Source: Solen grandis (taxonomy: Eukaryota > Mollusca > Bivalvia > Adapedonta > Solenidae). Taken from it: a DNA stretch of 64,000 nt. Where the stretch lies: positions 558,001 to 622,000 of the forward strand of contig CM037792.1 of NCBI GenBank assembly GCA_021229015.1. Reading direction: 5' to 3'. Positions 45,824 to 57,039 of the stretch are shown here, piece by piece. Position numbers and translations under genes: made by a program. Each line of letters starts with the position of its first letter. The first letter of the stretch is position 1. The notes below the pieces were generated by a model. The model was not told the origin of the DNA. It was given only the letters and a program-made list of their open reading frames with translations, and made no database searches.

Positions 45824-48800
45824 TTGGCTGGCATACCTTTTATGGCATCAAATGATATCTCCATCAGACCAGCCAAGCATGAAATAACTATTGGTAATTC
45901 TGAAGTAGTAAAATACAATGTCCAAGCATCAAGTCCTAACAGTAATGTACGTTATACACATTCATTTGTACTGAGAATAACCTCTTCATCAACAGTAATC
46001 TGGCCTGGTGAATATGTAGAGGTTGGCATCCCTGTTGAGACACCCCCTGATGCAACATTAGCAATAGAAAAACGTTTTGATTGTGGCAAGACCGTCGCTG
46101 ATTGGCCTTCCCCACAAATTGTAGAGGCTGTTGGTCGGAAAATTCGTATACTTAATGACTCCCAAGAACCCCAAATGCTTAATAAACATGATCATTTCTG
46201 TCAGGCTCGTCTCACGTCCCCTGCACCTGTATTGCCCTCTGTCACTGGGGACATTAACAAAACATCTTGTAGTGAAACAGGTCACCATCCTCACTCAAGC
46301 ACCATCAGCCTTGATCCTGATAATATCTTGCCTTCTCAGTCACAATCAGACTTTAAGTCTTTACACCAAGAGTATGATGATGTGTTTAGTCCAGACATTA
46401 GTGAAGCATATAATGGTGCTGTTGGGCCATTCCAGGCCAAGGTTAACATGGGTCCTGTACAACCCCCTCAGCGAAAAGGGCGTGTCCCCCAATATAACAG
46501 AGATAAACTTATTGAATTACAACAGAAATTTGATGAACTTGAAAGTCAGGGTGTTTTCTCTCGCCCTGAAGATGTCGGGGTATCAGTTGAATACCTAAAC
46601 CCTTCCTTTCTAGTTAAGAAACCCCAAGGAGGATATCGCCTAGTTACTGCTTTCTCAGAGGTAGGGCGCTACAGTAAGCCCCAACCGTCCCTTATGCCAG
46701 ATGTCGACTCGACATTAAGGACAATAGCCCCTTGGAAGTACATTATCATAACTGACCTCACAAGTGCTTTCTATCAAATTCCACTTTCCAAAGATTCACT
46801 TAAATACTGTGGTGTTGCGACCCCATACAAAGGTATCAGAGTGTATACTAGGTCAGCAATGGGTATGCCAGGGTCAGAGACTGCCCTGGAGGAGCTCATG
46901 TGTCGGGTTCTTGGAGACTGCCTACAAGATGGTATTGTTGCCAAACTGGCAGATGACCTGTACTGTGGTGGTAACACTCCTTCTGAATTGTTTTCAAATT
47001 GGAAACGTGTCCTTGAGGCTTTAAGCAGGTCAAATTTGAAACTTTCTCCCACTAAAACAATAGTTGCCCCTTCATCAGCCACCATATTAGGCTGGAAATG
47101 GTCAAATGGCAGGTTATCTGCAAGCCCTCACCGTATTGCTGTACTGTCAAGTTGTTCCCCACCTACCACTGTACATGGTCTCAAGTCATTCATTGGTGCA
47201 TATAAAGTGATTAGTAGGGTTATACCCAACTGTTCATCTGTCTTGGCCCCCCTTGATGATGCAATAGCTGGTAAACAGCCTCAAGATAGAATTCATTGGA
47301 ATGATGAGCTACTTGCTCACTTCTCTAATGCGCAGGTAACAATTAAAACGCACAAAGCTATCCTGCTTCCGCAACCCTCTGACCAACTTTGGATTGTCAC
47401 TGATGGCTCTGTTGTCAAACGTGGAATTGGAGCCACCCTCTATGTCACTAGAAACAATAAATTGTCCTTGGCTGGTTTCTTCAGTGCCAAACTCAGAAAA
47501 CATCAGGTAACTTGGCTTCCATGTGAAATAGAGGCACTGTCCATTTCAGCTTCCATCAAGCATTTCAGTCCATACATTATACAGTCTAAACACAGAGCCT
47601 GTGTCCTTACAGATAGTAAGCCATGTGTGCAAGCAGTTGATAAGTTATGCCGGGGTGAGTTCTCCTCCAGTCCCAGAGTTACCTCTTTCCTCTCTATTGT
47701 CAGCCGCTTTGGCACTGACATTAAACATTTGGCAGGCAAGGCAAATATTCCCTCTGACTTTGCAAGTCGTAACGCACCAGACTGCAGTGAACCTCATTGT
47801 CAAATCTGTTCTTTCATTGTTGAAACTGAGGAATCAGTTGTAAGATCTGTGAATGTGAGTGACGTTCTTGACAGTATGACCAACTTACCCTTTACCACTC
47901 GTTCAGCTTGGTCTAATATACAGTCTGAGTGTCCAGACTTACGTAGAACCCATGCACACTTAAAACAAGGCACTAGGCCATCCAAAAAGCAAACAAATGT
48001 AAAAGACATCAAGCGTTACCTCAGTGTCGTCTCTATTGCTAAAGACAATGTGTTGATTGTACCCAAAAATGACCCCCTTGCACCATCCCGCGAACTAATA
48101 GTTGTACCACGGTCTGTCATAGATGGTCTTGCTACTGCACTTCATATCAAGTTAAACCACCCCACTAAACATCAAATGCAACTTGTTTTGAAACGGCAGT
48201 TTTATGCTTTAGACCTAAATGCAGCCATTGATAGGGTTTGTGAATCATGTCACATCTGTAAATCTCTACAAAAATGTCCTGAAACTTTGATATCTCAGAC
48301 ATCTGGTGAACCCCCTGAGGTAATTGGCATCTCATTTGCTGTGGACATATTGAAACGACATAAGCAGTTAATAATGGTCTTAAGAGAAACTGCAAGTTCT
48401 TATACAGTAGCCTGTTTCATTGAGAATGAGAAACATGACACACTTCGCAATGCTCTGTTAAAACTAATACTTGGTTTACATCCCTTAGACGGTCCATGTG
48501 CTATAGTGCGGTGTGATGCAGCCTCGGGTTTTACTGCTCTTAGAGATGATAATACTCTAAAGTCATTTCGAATAGTGCTTGACGTCGGCCGTGTCAAGAA
48601 TCCTAACAAAAACCCTGTAGCAGAGAAAGCAATTCAAGAACTCGAAAATGAGTTACTTCGGCAAGAACCAGGAGGTGGTCCAGTATCAGAGCTAGGCTTG
48701 TATGTTGTTCTGGCAAGGTTAAATTCGCGTATTCGTAGCTGTGGATTATCTTCACGTGAACTTTGGACCCAACGAAATCAGTTCACACATGAGCAATTGC

Positions 48801-49426
48801 CATTATCTGACAGAGATATAATTCTTCAACAATCTGAGCGTCGCAATGTGAACCATACATATAGTGAAAAATCTAAATGCAAAAGTGGAAAAAGCCCAGA
48901 TTCTCAATCTATCTCAGTTGGAGATATTGTTTACCTACATTCTGAAGGAAACAAGTTACAAAGCCGTAGCAGGTATCTGGTAGTTTCTATCGACAATGCT
49001 TGGTGTTACATAAAAAAATTTTCTGGATCACAGTTACGTGCTTCTTCCTACAAAGTGAAAATCAGTGAGTGCTACAGAGTTCAAAGTCAATTTGCTAGTT
49101 TTCATTACATGCCGTCTTCATTGGTCGACAATGAAAGTGATGATGAACAACTACAATCAAAGCTATCAGACCCAACAGCAACTGTCAATGTTCCAGACAC
49201 TTTAACACGCCCAGCTGATGAACTCCTCCCTTCCCCAAAGTCAGCTAAACATAGAGATCCTGAATATGACTATGTTCATTCTGAACCAGATTTAACTGAC
49301 CCTAACGCCAAAGACATGGCGTCACTTGATGTTTTGCCTGCTAGTAAAAACTGTAGTCAAAATCAGAACCCTAGACCTGTGCGTGCACGCAGACCACCAA
49401 CATATCTTCAGGATTATGTTTGTTAG
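45824..49426 (+). CDS. Retrotransposon Pol: protease C-terminus, RT, RNase H, integrase
   Basis: 1200 codons from the first ATG. The frame is open further upstream, to about 45755, where the protease C-terminal part (DVDLLAGIPF) is encoded. RT catalytic Asp residues lie near residue 309 (TDLTSAF) and 376-377 (LADD in place of the usual Y-x-DD). RNase H motifs are TDGS (about 527) and TDSK (about 597). The integrase has an H-x4-H...C-x2-C zinc domain (about 774-808) and a D...D-x35-E core (about 840, 897, 933). The C-terminus has a VGDIVYL motif and a basic tail. No chromodomain was recognised. Confidence 0.92.
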   Translation: MAGIPFMASNDISIRPAKHEITIGNSEVVKYNVQASSPNSNVRYTHSFVLRITSSSTVIWPGEYVEVGIPVETPPDATLAIEKRFDCGKTVADWPSPQIVEAVGRKIRILNDSQEPQMLNKHDHFCQARLTSPAPVLPSVTGDINKTSCSETGHHPHSSTISLDPDNILPSQSQSDFKSLHQEYDDVFSPDISEAYNGAVGPFQAKVNMGPVQPPQRKGRVPQYNRDKLIELQQKFDELESQGVFSRPEDVGVSVEYLNPSFLVKKPQGGYRLVTAFSEVGRYSKPQPSLMPDVDSTLRTIAPWKYIIITDLTSAFYQIPLSKDSLKYCGVATPYKGIRVYTRSAMGMPGSETALEELMCRVLGDCLQDGIVAKLADDLYCGGNTPSELFSNWKRVLEALSRSNLKLSPTKTIVAPSSATILGWKWSNGRLSASPHRIAVLSSCSPPTTVHGLKSFIGAYKVISRVIPNCSSVLAPLDDAIAGKQPQDRIHWNDELLAHFSNAQVTIKTHKAILLPQPSDQLWIVTDGSVVKRGIGATLYVTRNNKLSLAGFFSAKLRKHQVTWLPCEIEALSISASIKHFSPYIIQSKHRACVLTDSKPCVQAVDKLCRGEFSSSPRVTSFLSIVSRFGTDIKHLAGKANIPSDFASRNAPDCSEPHCQICSFIVETEESVVRSVNVSDVLDSMTNLPFTTRSAWSNIQSECPDLRRTHAHLKQGTRPSKKQTNVKDIKRYLSVVSIAKDNVLIVPKNDPLAPSRELIVVPRSVIDGLATALHIKLNHPTKHQMQLVLKRQFYALDLNAAIDRVCESCHICKSLQKCPETLISQTSGEPPEVIGISFAVDILKRHKQLIMVLRETASSYTVACFIENEKHDTLRNALLKLILGLHPLDGPCAIVRCDAASGFTALRDDNTLKSFRIVLDVGRVKNPNKNPVAEKAIQELENELLRQEPGGGPVSELGLYVVLARLNSRIRSCGLSSRELWTQRNQFTHEQLPLSDRDIILQQSERRNVNHTYSEKSKCKSGKSPDSQSISVGDIVYLHSEGNKLQSRSRYLVVSIDNAWCYIKKFSGSQLRASSYKVKISECYRVQSQFASFHYMPSSLVDNESDDEQLQSKLSDPTATVNVPDTLTRPADELLPSPKSAKHRDPEYDYVHSEPDLTDPNAKDMASLDVLPASKNCSQNQNPRPVRARRPPTYLQDYVC

Positions 49427-49666
49427 AATTGAAAAAGTTTAAATATTTCCTCATAAATTGTGTAGTTATTTTAACTCTCTATGTTCATCTTAAAAGGATA
49501 CATAAATATCACTAGAATTAATAATAATCTAACTTTATAGCACTTGTAAAACTGGTATATACGAATGCGAAACCCTTCTGTGTACAATGCCAGCAGATTT
49601 ATATTGTCTTTATTTTAAATAATCGAGCTTATGCCATCCTTTATAATCTTGGTAATATAGTAGATC

Positions 49667-49669
<3 letters not shown>

Positions 49670-49697
<28 letters not shown>

Positions 49698-49708
49698 AGA
49701 AGAAGTTG
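49670..49708 (+). promoter_or_regulatory. Poly-A run and polypurine tract before the 3' LTR
   Basis: An A run of about 25 followed by GAAAGAAGAAG immediately precedes the 3' LTR (separated by TTG). This is the expected place and composition of the plus-strand primer tract. Confidence 0.6.
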
Positions 49709-49879
49709 CGCCACTATGTTGTATTATGTTAGTTTGTAGTTAGGCAGTACCGTCAGTACTTTGCATTATATTATGTCATGAGTGATCTCCCCTTTGTGTT
49801 CTCTCCCCGCCATTTGTTGTAATACATCGTTTGGTTTGGAAATCAATCAAGTGTTTCGTCTTTTATTTGTTTACTGGCG
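49709..49879 (+). repeat. 3' LTR
   Basis: 171 bp, base-for-base identical to the 5' LTR on visual comparison. Confidence 0.92.
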
Positions 49880-49883
49880 GTCG

Positions 49884-50184
49884 TAATTCAATACATGTAT
49901 ACGGACATCAGGACAACCGCTTCCCGGTAACGTACTATTTATATCGTACTGAATCGTATAGTGAGGAGAACATCTCAACAAGCTATTGATTTAATTCCTT
50001 CATAAATACGTTGTTTATAACCTATACATGGTTATCAACCACATTTAAACATGACTTAACTTGACAACATCTATACATGTATTCCACAAATACGACAACA
50101 ACATTATTGGAAAAAAAAAAGAAAAAAAAAAAGAATACTAAAGTCTATGTGCTTAATTATTTTTAAATGTCTTTTACGTTACAC
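49884..50184. other. Flanking DNA, no gene
   Basis: AT-rich with a poly-A run near 50110-50132. Nothing else was recognised. Confidence 0.4.
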
Positions 50185-50615
50185 CGACAGTATTTCAGTC
50201 ACCGACAGTATTTCATTTACTACTATACATCTGGAAGTCATGTCTACATATACACGTGACATTATTCTGCACTGTTCAGAGTGCAATCACAGTTACCTAC
50301 CAGGCTCAAATTCCACCAGTTATCCTAGCGTTAAGTAATATCTAAATGCTTAGACTCTGATTTTACCATTCTGTTTGTTTTCAAATGAAGATACCGAAAT
50401 ATTACTTATGTATTCTTAACCAAATATTGTTCGTTTTTAAGCTAATAATTTGTCAATTCGTGAAACAGGAATGGTGAAATGCATTTCTACCTAGTTTTAG
50501 AATTTAAATATCATTTAGCGCCAGTGCTTCTTCTCTTTGTCGCGACCGGGGAACAAACCCACTACCTTCCGTATCCGAGGCGGACGGTTTTATCACATTA
50601 CCAGCGGGGATGGTA
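50185..50615 (-). mobile_element. SINE family A, copy 3 (diverged)
   Basis: Minus-strand head near 50610 with B-box-like GGGTTTGTTCCCC and GTCGCGACA. The 3' part near 50184-50215 has two copies of TGAAATACTGTCGGTG. The middle is diverged or carries unrelated sequence. Confidence 0.5.
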
Positions 50616-51290
50616 TATTGTAAATGTGGACAATTGAGGAAGAAATCTCTTGTAATAGTAATAACGTGTAGGTTCATGGGTTCCCATTCACATTGAATAA
50701 TTACAGCCTTGCATTAATGAAGCTTATAGTCAAACGGCATATGTTCCGAGATTTGGCTTATGGAAGTTAACAATTCTTCAAACCTTGTTAGAGGTCTGAA
50801 ATATACCTTCCTATCTCAACATCTTATCTCAGAAAGAACCGCCGCTGTCGTCTTGATTTATGACCAATATGCTACATAATGGTGTATGTTTGGGAAATAT
50901 AGGGGTTTCCATCGGAGATAAACAGTGATGTATACGCCATGTCAATCAATTTGCCTGAGCATTTGAGGCAAAATCTCATTTTTATGCTACACTCATATAA
51001 ATGTGTCAATTTCAAGGACCAATAAAAGAAAAGCGCCGAACATATTGGAAGACTGGATCTTAACAGAATGGGATATGTCAGAGAGATCGTAGACATTGAA
51101 ATACAGCTTTTAATTAAACTTATCTGTGGACACTTGATATCAACACAAATAACAATCGTTATTAAGGAACTGATTTATTAAAAAGACCTATCGATAAGTT
51201 TATGAAATATGATTACCGGTACATCTGTGAAAGTCGACTGATAAATCAAGGGGTATAGATTATCGCCCTTTATTTACGGCTCGTTCCAGT
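50616..51290. other. Gene-free DNA
   Basis: No coding or repeat signal recognised. Confidence 0.4.
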
Positions 51291-51292
51291 TT

Positions 51293-51525
51293 GATTGGTT
51301 TACTGTCCCACCGAATGTATTGCAGTCATTTGAAGACTTTGTATACTTGAGACAGATATAGTGCTGCCACACTGCAGTATCACGCCGTAAACATGTGGTA
51401 TGGTACCACACCCATTCAAACAAAATATCCTGACACCAGACCAACCAGTTCTGGAACTACCCATATATGCTGAGCATGAATCAAGTTAGCTCTACTAGTA
51501 CCATTTTTTACATTTTTGGTAATAC
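51293..51525 (-). mobile_element. SINE family A, copy 4 (5'-truncated)
   Basis: The minus strand shows GGTACTAGTAGAGC, ACTGCAGTGTGGCAGCAC, TCTGTCTCAAGTATAC and CAAATGACTGCAATACATTC. The tRNA-like head is missing. Confidence 0.65.
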
Positions 51526-51607
51526 AATGTACACGAAAAGAAGAAAATAAAAGTAACATCTATGGAATTGGTCATCAGCAAGACAATATTCGTATTTCCA
51601 ATCTACA

Positions 51608-51840
51608 TAGGGGTCTCTATGGCCGAGTGGTTGCAGTCACTGACTATCACTTAGTCCTCGACGCCCTGCTTGGACACTCGCATCTTTCATTTGAGGAAGC
51701 CTTTCATCTAACTTGTGTAGATCGATTGTTTTATTCCTGAAGGTGCCTCCGTGTACGCAGGGTTTTCCAAAATCTGAAATTAGTTGGTGTTGCTGTGTAA
51801 CTGAAATCCAGAAAAACAACAACAACAACAACAACAACAA
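51608..51840 (+). mobile_element. SINE family B, plus-strand copy with (AAC)n tail
   Basis: A-box-like ATGGCCGAGTGGTTGC (51619-51634), then GAGGAAGCCTTTCATC and GGTGCCTCCGTGTACGC, matching the family B middle. It ends ACTGAAATCC and an (AAC)n run (51817-51840). The B-box is degraded. Confidence 0.6.
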
Positions 51841-51844
51841 ATGA

Positions 51845-52555
51845 ATGCATATCTCTTCATTTTACAATGTGTCACTCTGCAACTTTCGGAATTATAATTA
51901 AAAGATTCTTTAAAAAATTATGTTGTATATTCACTGGTTCATTGCCTTGAAACCATGGAACAATGAAATGTGAATATTTTCTGATATATTTTTGTTCTTT
52001 TTAAAACGTCAAAACCTGATAGAATGTTATATTTAAGGTAAACAAACATATAATATTATTATATATTTAATAAATATATATTTGAAAACGAATACTTTGC
52101 ATAAATGTGTGACGCTAAACTCCAGCAAAACAACAACAACAACAACAACCACTGATATTTTACACACACAAAAACATTTATAGTCTTCAGGAGACTTTGT
52201 CTCTTGCTACACTTTCCCGCAATAGTTGTCGACAGGATGTTATCAGTCCGCAGATCAAGAAAAAACAACAACAAAACAACAACAACAAACAAAAAAAGCA
52301 ACAACAAAAAAAGCAACAACAAAAAAAAAACACCCAAAAACGTAACACAAGGAATTTGTTTGTTGTACAAATTCAAAGAATTCAGCGCTTTAATTTTTTC
52401 ATTATAAAATTTTATTTCGCCTTTTTGATCGTCTGCGCCATCCTTTTCACTATCAGTTTTATAGTCTGCTTTCATGTTGTCCTGTTTGACCTGAAGACCT
52501 TGGGGCGGGAAGCATTTAATCATTTGGTGTAGATATAATCTAGTATAGCCCGAAT
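51845..52555. other. Gene-free DNA with (AAC)n and A-rich repeats
   Basis: AAC-rich runs at about 52125-52150 and 52260-52335 keep frames open on both strands. No gene recognised. Confidence 0.45.
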
Positions 52556-52559
52556 CCTG

Positions 52560-52770
52560 TCATGCGTTAGTTAATTATTAAATTCATGAATCTGTGTACC
52601 GTGTCTTTTGGAGAAGGAGAATCGTGCAATCAGTTAATCAATCAACGAGGATCATTATGGAAACTGTTTAGAAAAGCAGACGGCTGCGTACTGATACCAG
52701 CCGACGCGGGCTTTGATCAAAACAACGCGCCATTACATGCGCATTTGTATCAGCATCATAGGATGTAGAA
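52560..52770. promoter_or_regulatory. Candidate cis-regulatory block 1
   Basis: Non-repetitive, balanced-composition DNA with GTTAATTATTAAATTCAT (homeodomain-type), AATCAATCAAC (Pbx/Hox-like) and a palindromic CTTTGATCAAA (52711-52721, TCF/LEF-type). The motifs are seen directly. The regulatory role is inference. Confidence 0.3.
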
Positions 52771-53389
52771 CAGAATTGAGCAATGAAACTTCCAGAGACC
52801 ATAGTATTATAATTCAAGAATGAAAATAAAGACACTAGTCTCTCACTTTCAGCCCGTCATCAAAATAAACACTATATAAGTGTACATAATGTGTGAACAC
52901 ACATGTACACATTGTAGGTAGCAGTATTGTTAGTTTTCCATATATTCAGGAAATTAATTTAAGAAAAAAAAAGTTATGCACCTGGGACTTGTTTACCGCC
53001 TGTGTTTTATGACTGGTAGTGATTAAATGGCAAGAAAAAAGTCACCAACCTAGTGCACTTTTGGTGGGCTAACCCATATATAACTCGACATCAGAATGCT
53101 TAATTTGCTACAAACAAGTCTAGTTACATGCCTCGTGGAAACCGGATGTCAAATACCCAGCAATCCTTCTTGCTATTTTAATTCGACTAACCCACCTGTC
53201 CTGTCGCTACAATAAACCCTTACACTAGATCGAATGATTCACGAGTTGGCAAAAAGACATTTACAAAATTTACATTTCGCATGTGACAGCAAGCGCTATT
53301 TGGTTGATATTTATGTGTTGATGATTAAAGGTTAGCAACTTAAATCTCTCCATATTTGGCCGTTCTCAGCTATACCACATACACACAGC

Positions 53390-53860
53390 GTTGGTCTGCA
53401 GTCGCGTGGGCCGTAAAGGGGTTATGACAATATGGCAGCCTCGTTCCTCATTCAATGGCAATGACGCTTGTGTTCTGAACAAGTCATAAATCAGGAGTTC
53501 TAACGAGAACATAAAAGAAGCCAGAGCGAGGCTGTAAATCAAATTTGAATTGAGTTCACAGTAAGTGATTGTAAATAGTGCTGCTCAGCTGCAAGAGGAG
53601 GTTTAACCATTATGTAGGTGCAAATAATTGAGTTTTTCATCCGCACTCCATGATTAACAGTCCCCTCTTGTTCCCCGACAGTTTTATGTGGCCCTCCTTT
53701 GTGATGGTGGTTTTATAAACGTCATAAATTAAACAGATATCGATAAAATGGTAATTGGGCTTGTACGACACTGTCATTTATTATGCTAATAACATGTTAC
53801 GGCTAATGATTCTTACAATAACGAACGCATAAATACACGGAGACTCGTATTCAAAGACTG
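53390..53860. promoter_or_regulatory. Candidate cis-regulatory block 2
   Basis: Single-copy-looking sequence, less AT-skewed than its surroundings, with GTCATAAAT at 53483-53491 and 53721-53729 (posterior Hox/Cdx-type) and GTTATGAC at 53421-53428. No coding frame of note. The role is inferred. Confidence 0.3.
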
Positions 53861-54224
53861 CAAAATAAAAAAAAACAACGAAAAACGGTGCCATGGAAAC
53901 GAAATAGATCGTTTAGTTTCAGAGAACGACACTTAGTGATTTATTTGCCATTTTTTTTAGAAATGAAATGGATCCATTTGTTTTGAGTTAAGAATTCATC
54001 ATGCTGTGCGGTACCCAGTCACTAATGTCAGAATGAAACAAATTACTGGGATAAAACTCATTAATTTGGTATAGAAGTGAGAATATGATTCCATGTACAC
54101 AGTAGCACCCGGCATGTCTGGCATTAACTAAAGCAATCATATGTGTTAATATTCTAGTTCATATCAAATATCAAATGATTCTTATTCTCTATACATCCGC
54201 CCGCACACCCTCTAAAAATTATCA

Positions 54225-54225
<1 letters not shown>

Positions 54226-54259
<34 letters not shown>
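54226..54259. repeat. (AC)n microsatellite
   Basis: About 17 AC dinucleotides. Confidence 0.95.
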
Positions 54260-54262
<3 letters not shown>

Positions 54263-54719
54263 CATCGTATCTATTATTTGTTCTTAACCGACGGCAACAG
54301 CGATTTTGTCAGCAGTTTGAGCAACTAATCAAAATTATATACTTACATACACCATTGAAACAACTTTTCGAAAAACGACGCATTTTTGCCATTAAATTCT
54401 TTTTTTTTTATTTGCAAATTGTGTTGTTCTTGCGAAACGGATGGATACACGGAAACCAACAGGCAACTAAAATTAAACAACTCTATTTAAGGTAAGACTT
54501 ATCTCTCTCGACGCTTCTTGGGTTGGATAAGTACTTAAGTATAACACTCCAGCGGGACTCAGAACTTATAACCTTAGATGACCGAACTCCTAACCAATTT
54601 TCCATCTTGGCTGAAATTTACACGACCCTCTCACTCGCAACCCGCATTTTAAAAGAGAGACAAGAAAAAAAGAGGATTGGCCTAAATGGCCATCCACATT
54701 AAAATAAACAATTTATCAT

Positions 54720-55560
54720 CCACATGATAAATCTTGTGTTTTGCCTTCTTGACGGTACACAATTACAATTTGGCCATCATCCCTTCTGCTTGGTTACAAC
54801 GTTGTTTACTGCCACAGCTGGGAAGGCGTGTCATTCTAAGTGAGCAGTGTCGTAAGTCAGCCAGATGTGTAATATTGCGTCATTTTTCATCCCTGGCTGT
54901 CAACCACTCCAGTGGAGCCTCGCGGTGGTCCACCAGACTCCACAACCGCGAGAACAAGGCACATGCCTTTTGCCCTGGGAAACAAGAAATAATCTTTTGT
55001 CTTGTCCAGTATTTATGACACTAGTTATTGAAATAAAAAGCCCCATTCTTCAAAATGAAACGATGTCCCAAATGGTGATGAATATTCTAAAAAGGAGTAA
55101 TATGACAAATTTATGACTGCTGCTCTTGACGATTTATGGCTGCGCTGACTGTGGGAGACAATTTATATACAAATTAAACTTGGGAGAGCGATTGCTATAA
55201 TGAAACAGCCGAAGTTTTGTACAAAACTTTATTGCCCACTTCTTTGGAAATAATAGGCCATAAATAATCCGTACAGTAAGATTCTCTTCACCGTATTCGG
55301 ACAGGCTAGTATGACATTAAAGGCCCTAATGGCGACTTTGTTACGGCGTCTGACAAGGTGCTGTCAGCCCGCTCCTCCGCAGACAGCTGGTTCCCATCTT
55401 CCCGGGACGAGTCCCGCTCTTGGTCCTATATTGTTCCATGTTGTCACAACCATATGGTTTCCCAAGTGAGGGGATTGAAGACAGAGGATGTAATTTGCAA
55501 GTAAGTAACAAGCAGTCTCGAGGACATGGAATAAGAATAGGATTGAAGGTAAACACCGTG
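54720..55560. promoter_or_regulatory. Candidate cis-regulatory block 3
   Basis: About 840 bp of complex, non-repetitive sequence. It contains ATTTATGAC at 55011-55019 and 55109-55117, GTTGTTTACTGCC (Fox-type, about 54801), CACACAATTACAATT (homeodomain-type) and several GC-rich stretches. Short open frames in it show no domain. The role is inferred. Confidence 0.3.
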
Positions 55561-55569
55561 GATTATCAA

Positions 55570-57035
55570 ACAAGACTAAAGGAACAATCCTGAAATCATT
55601 TATGTATCGTGGGGTATCCAGAATTTTTGCCAGACAAATTTGCTCTAATCCTTATTTATACTATTATTGGTGAGTTTTTGAAAAGACATGTATTTAAAAG
55701 CCGACTAGTCGACGATATGCTGGAATCAGATCATCCGTCCGTCCGTAGACACAATTTTGTGTGCGCTTCTTCTACAGTTCTTTGCCAATTTTGATGAAAC
55801 TTCACAGGAATCCTTCCTACTATGGGAACTTGTGCACCTGCAATTTTTATCTGGACGGTATTTAGTACTGTATATGTATTACTGTTATTAAATTATGTCT
55901 ATATATTAGTATGTCCAATAAAAATTGGTTTTTACTTCCGTTCCGCATGTGCAAATTGGTATAGCAGTCGAGTGTAATAATTTGATTGTTTGGGGGAATG
56001 AAATACGTGTTTTGTGTTTGTTGTAATTAGTTTCGCTTGTGACTGATAATGTTTATATATTAATAAGATAAACATTACTTATCTCATGTAGTAAACAAAC
56101 AACCATGTATCATCTCAAGCTCAGTACAATACCCAAACCGCCCAAACCGACAAGTGAAGCAATAAGTAGGTCATGATATATATGCATATACCTCATTAAA
56201 ATGCAAACATCTACTGGCTTATAACTTATTAAACATTATCAGTCACAAGCGAAACTGATATAAATCATAGACCAACTGAACAGTTTAGGTTATAAGGTCA
56301 AAACGGTAGAAAAGATAAGAGAGAAGGGAGCAGTATGCTTGTCACCCTTATTTTAAGCCATCCATCAAAACCTTTGTTTTAATCTTTTCTTCTTTTCAAT
56401 TATTACAGGAGTGATGCCATTTTATAGGGAACAAATGTTGTGTGTCTAACCCCTTCTACATTATTTTTGTGATTTAACCCAAACTTTCACAGATGGAAAA
56501 CATATATGTGAAGATGTGTATTTTGTTACAATTTAAGTCTGAGTAACTTCCCTTTGAATTGTCTTCCTATATATAATATATAGGGAATAAATCTTGGGTG
56601 TCCAGCTCCTCCTATACTGTTGCTGGGATTAACTTCATATTTTACTTGTGCATCTCCAATTTTTATAAAACAAACAAAACAAATATGTCCCATTGAAGGC
56701 TTTATGCAACAATAAATAAATAAAAACATTTCCTTACGTACTATAGCCAGCAGCCTTGAATCTTGATTTGGTTTCCTGTACATTTGAACCCGTTGAAGGA
56801 TACTTGTATATTTATAATGACATGTTAATGCATATAGACATGTACATACATCTATCTGCCTTTATTTGTATCCCTGCATTCCCACATTCATGTGAAAAAG
56901 CTATTCAGTACTGCTTACAAGCTCTGGTTGTTTTGGTTGGTGGGGTGGTGGGGGAATGTGGTATTTGGGGGATATCCATAAGCTTACATTTCTACTTATT
57001 TTTGAGAACTCTGGCCATATCAGGAGTATTTCAGG
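55570..57035. other. Gene-free AT-rich DNA
   Basis: No gene recognised. A CCGTCCGTCCGT tract at 55736-55747 followed by TTTTGATGAAACTTCACAGG suggests a fragment of another pearl-like repeat on the minus strand. Confidence 0.4.
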
Positions 57036-57039
57036 TGAA

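Larger units (their letters stand above)
44194..49883 (+). mobile_element. Ty3/gypsy-like LTR retrotransposon, nearly intact
   Basis: Two identical 171-bp LTRs (44198-44368, 49709-49879) enclose a leader, a gag-protease ORF and a pol ORF in the order RT, RNase H, integrase. That order and the RT sequence (DLTSAFYQIPL) place it with Ty3/gypsy (Metaviridae) rather than copia. No env-like ORF is present. Identical LTRs and long open frames mean a recent insertion. A frame change inside the protease separates the two ORFs. Flanking bases give either a 3-bp (GTC) or 4-bp (TCGT) target duplication, depending on where the element ends are set. Confidence 0.9.

Noticed and set aside
46058..48609. Several short frames on both strands inside the LTR element
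   Set aside because: They overlap the 1200-codon pol frame and are out-of-frame shadows.
52059..52532. Open frames on both strands near 52.1-52.5 kb
   Set aside because: They are kept open by (AAC)n and A-rich repeats. No domain or splice structure is visible.
54734..55116. Possible coding exon (94- and 83-codon overlapping plus-strand frames)
   Set aside because: Two frames are open at once over the same unique sequence, neither shows a domain, and no consistent splice sites were seen. Regulatory DNA is the better guess.
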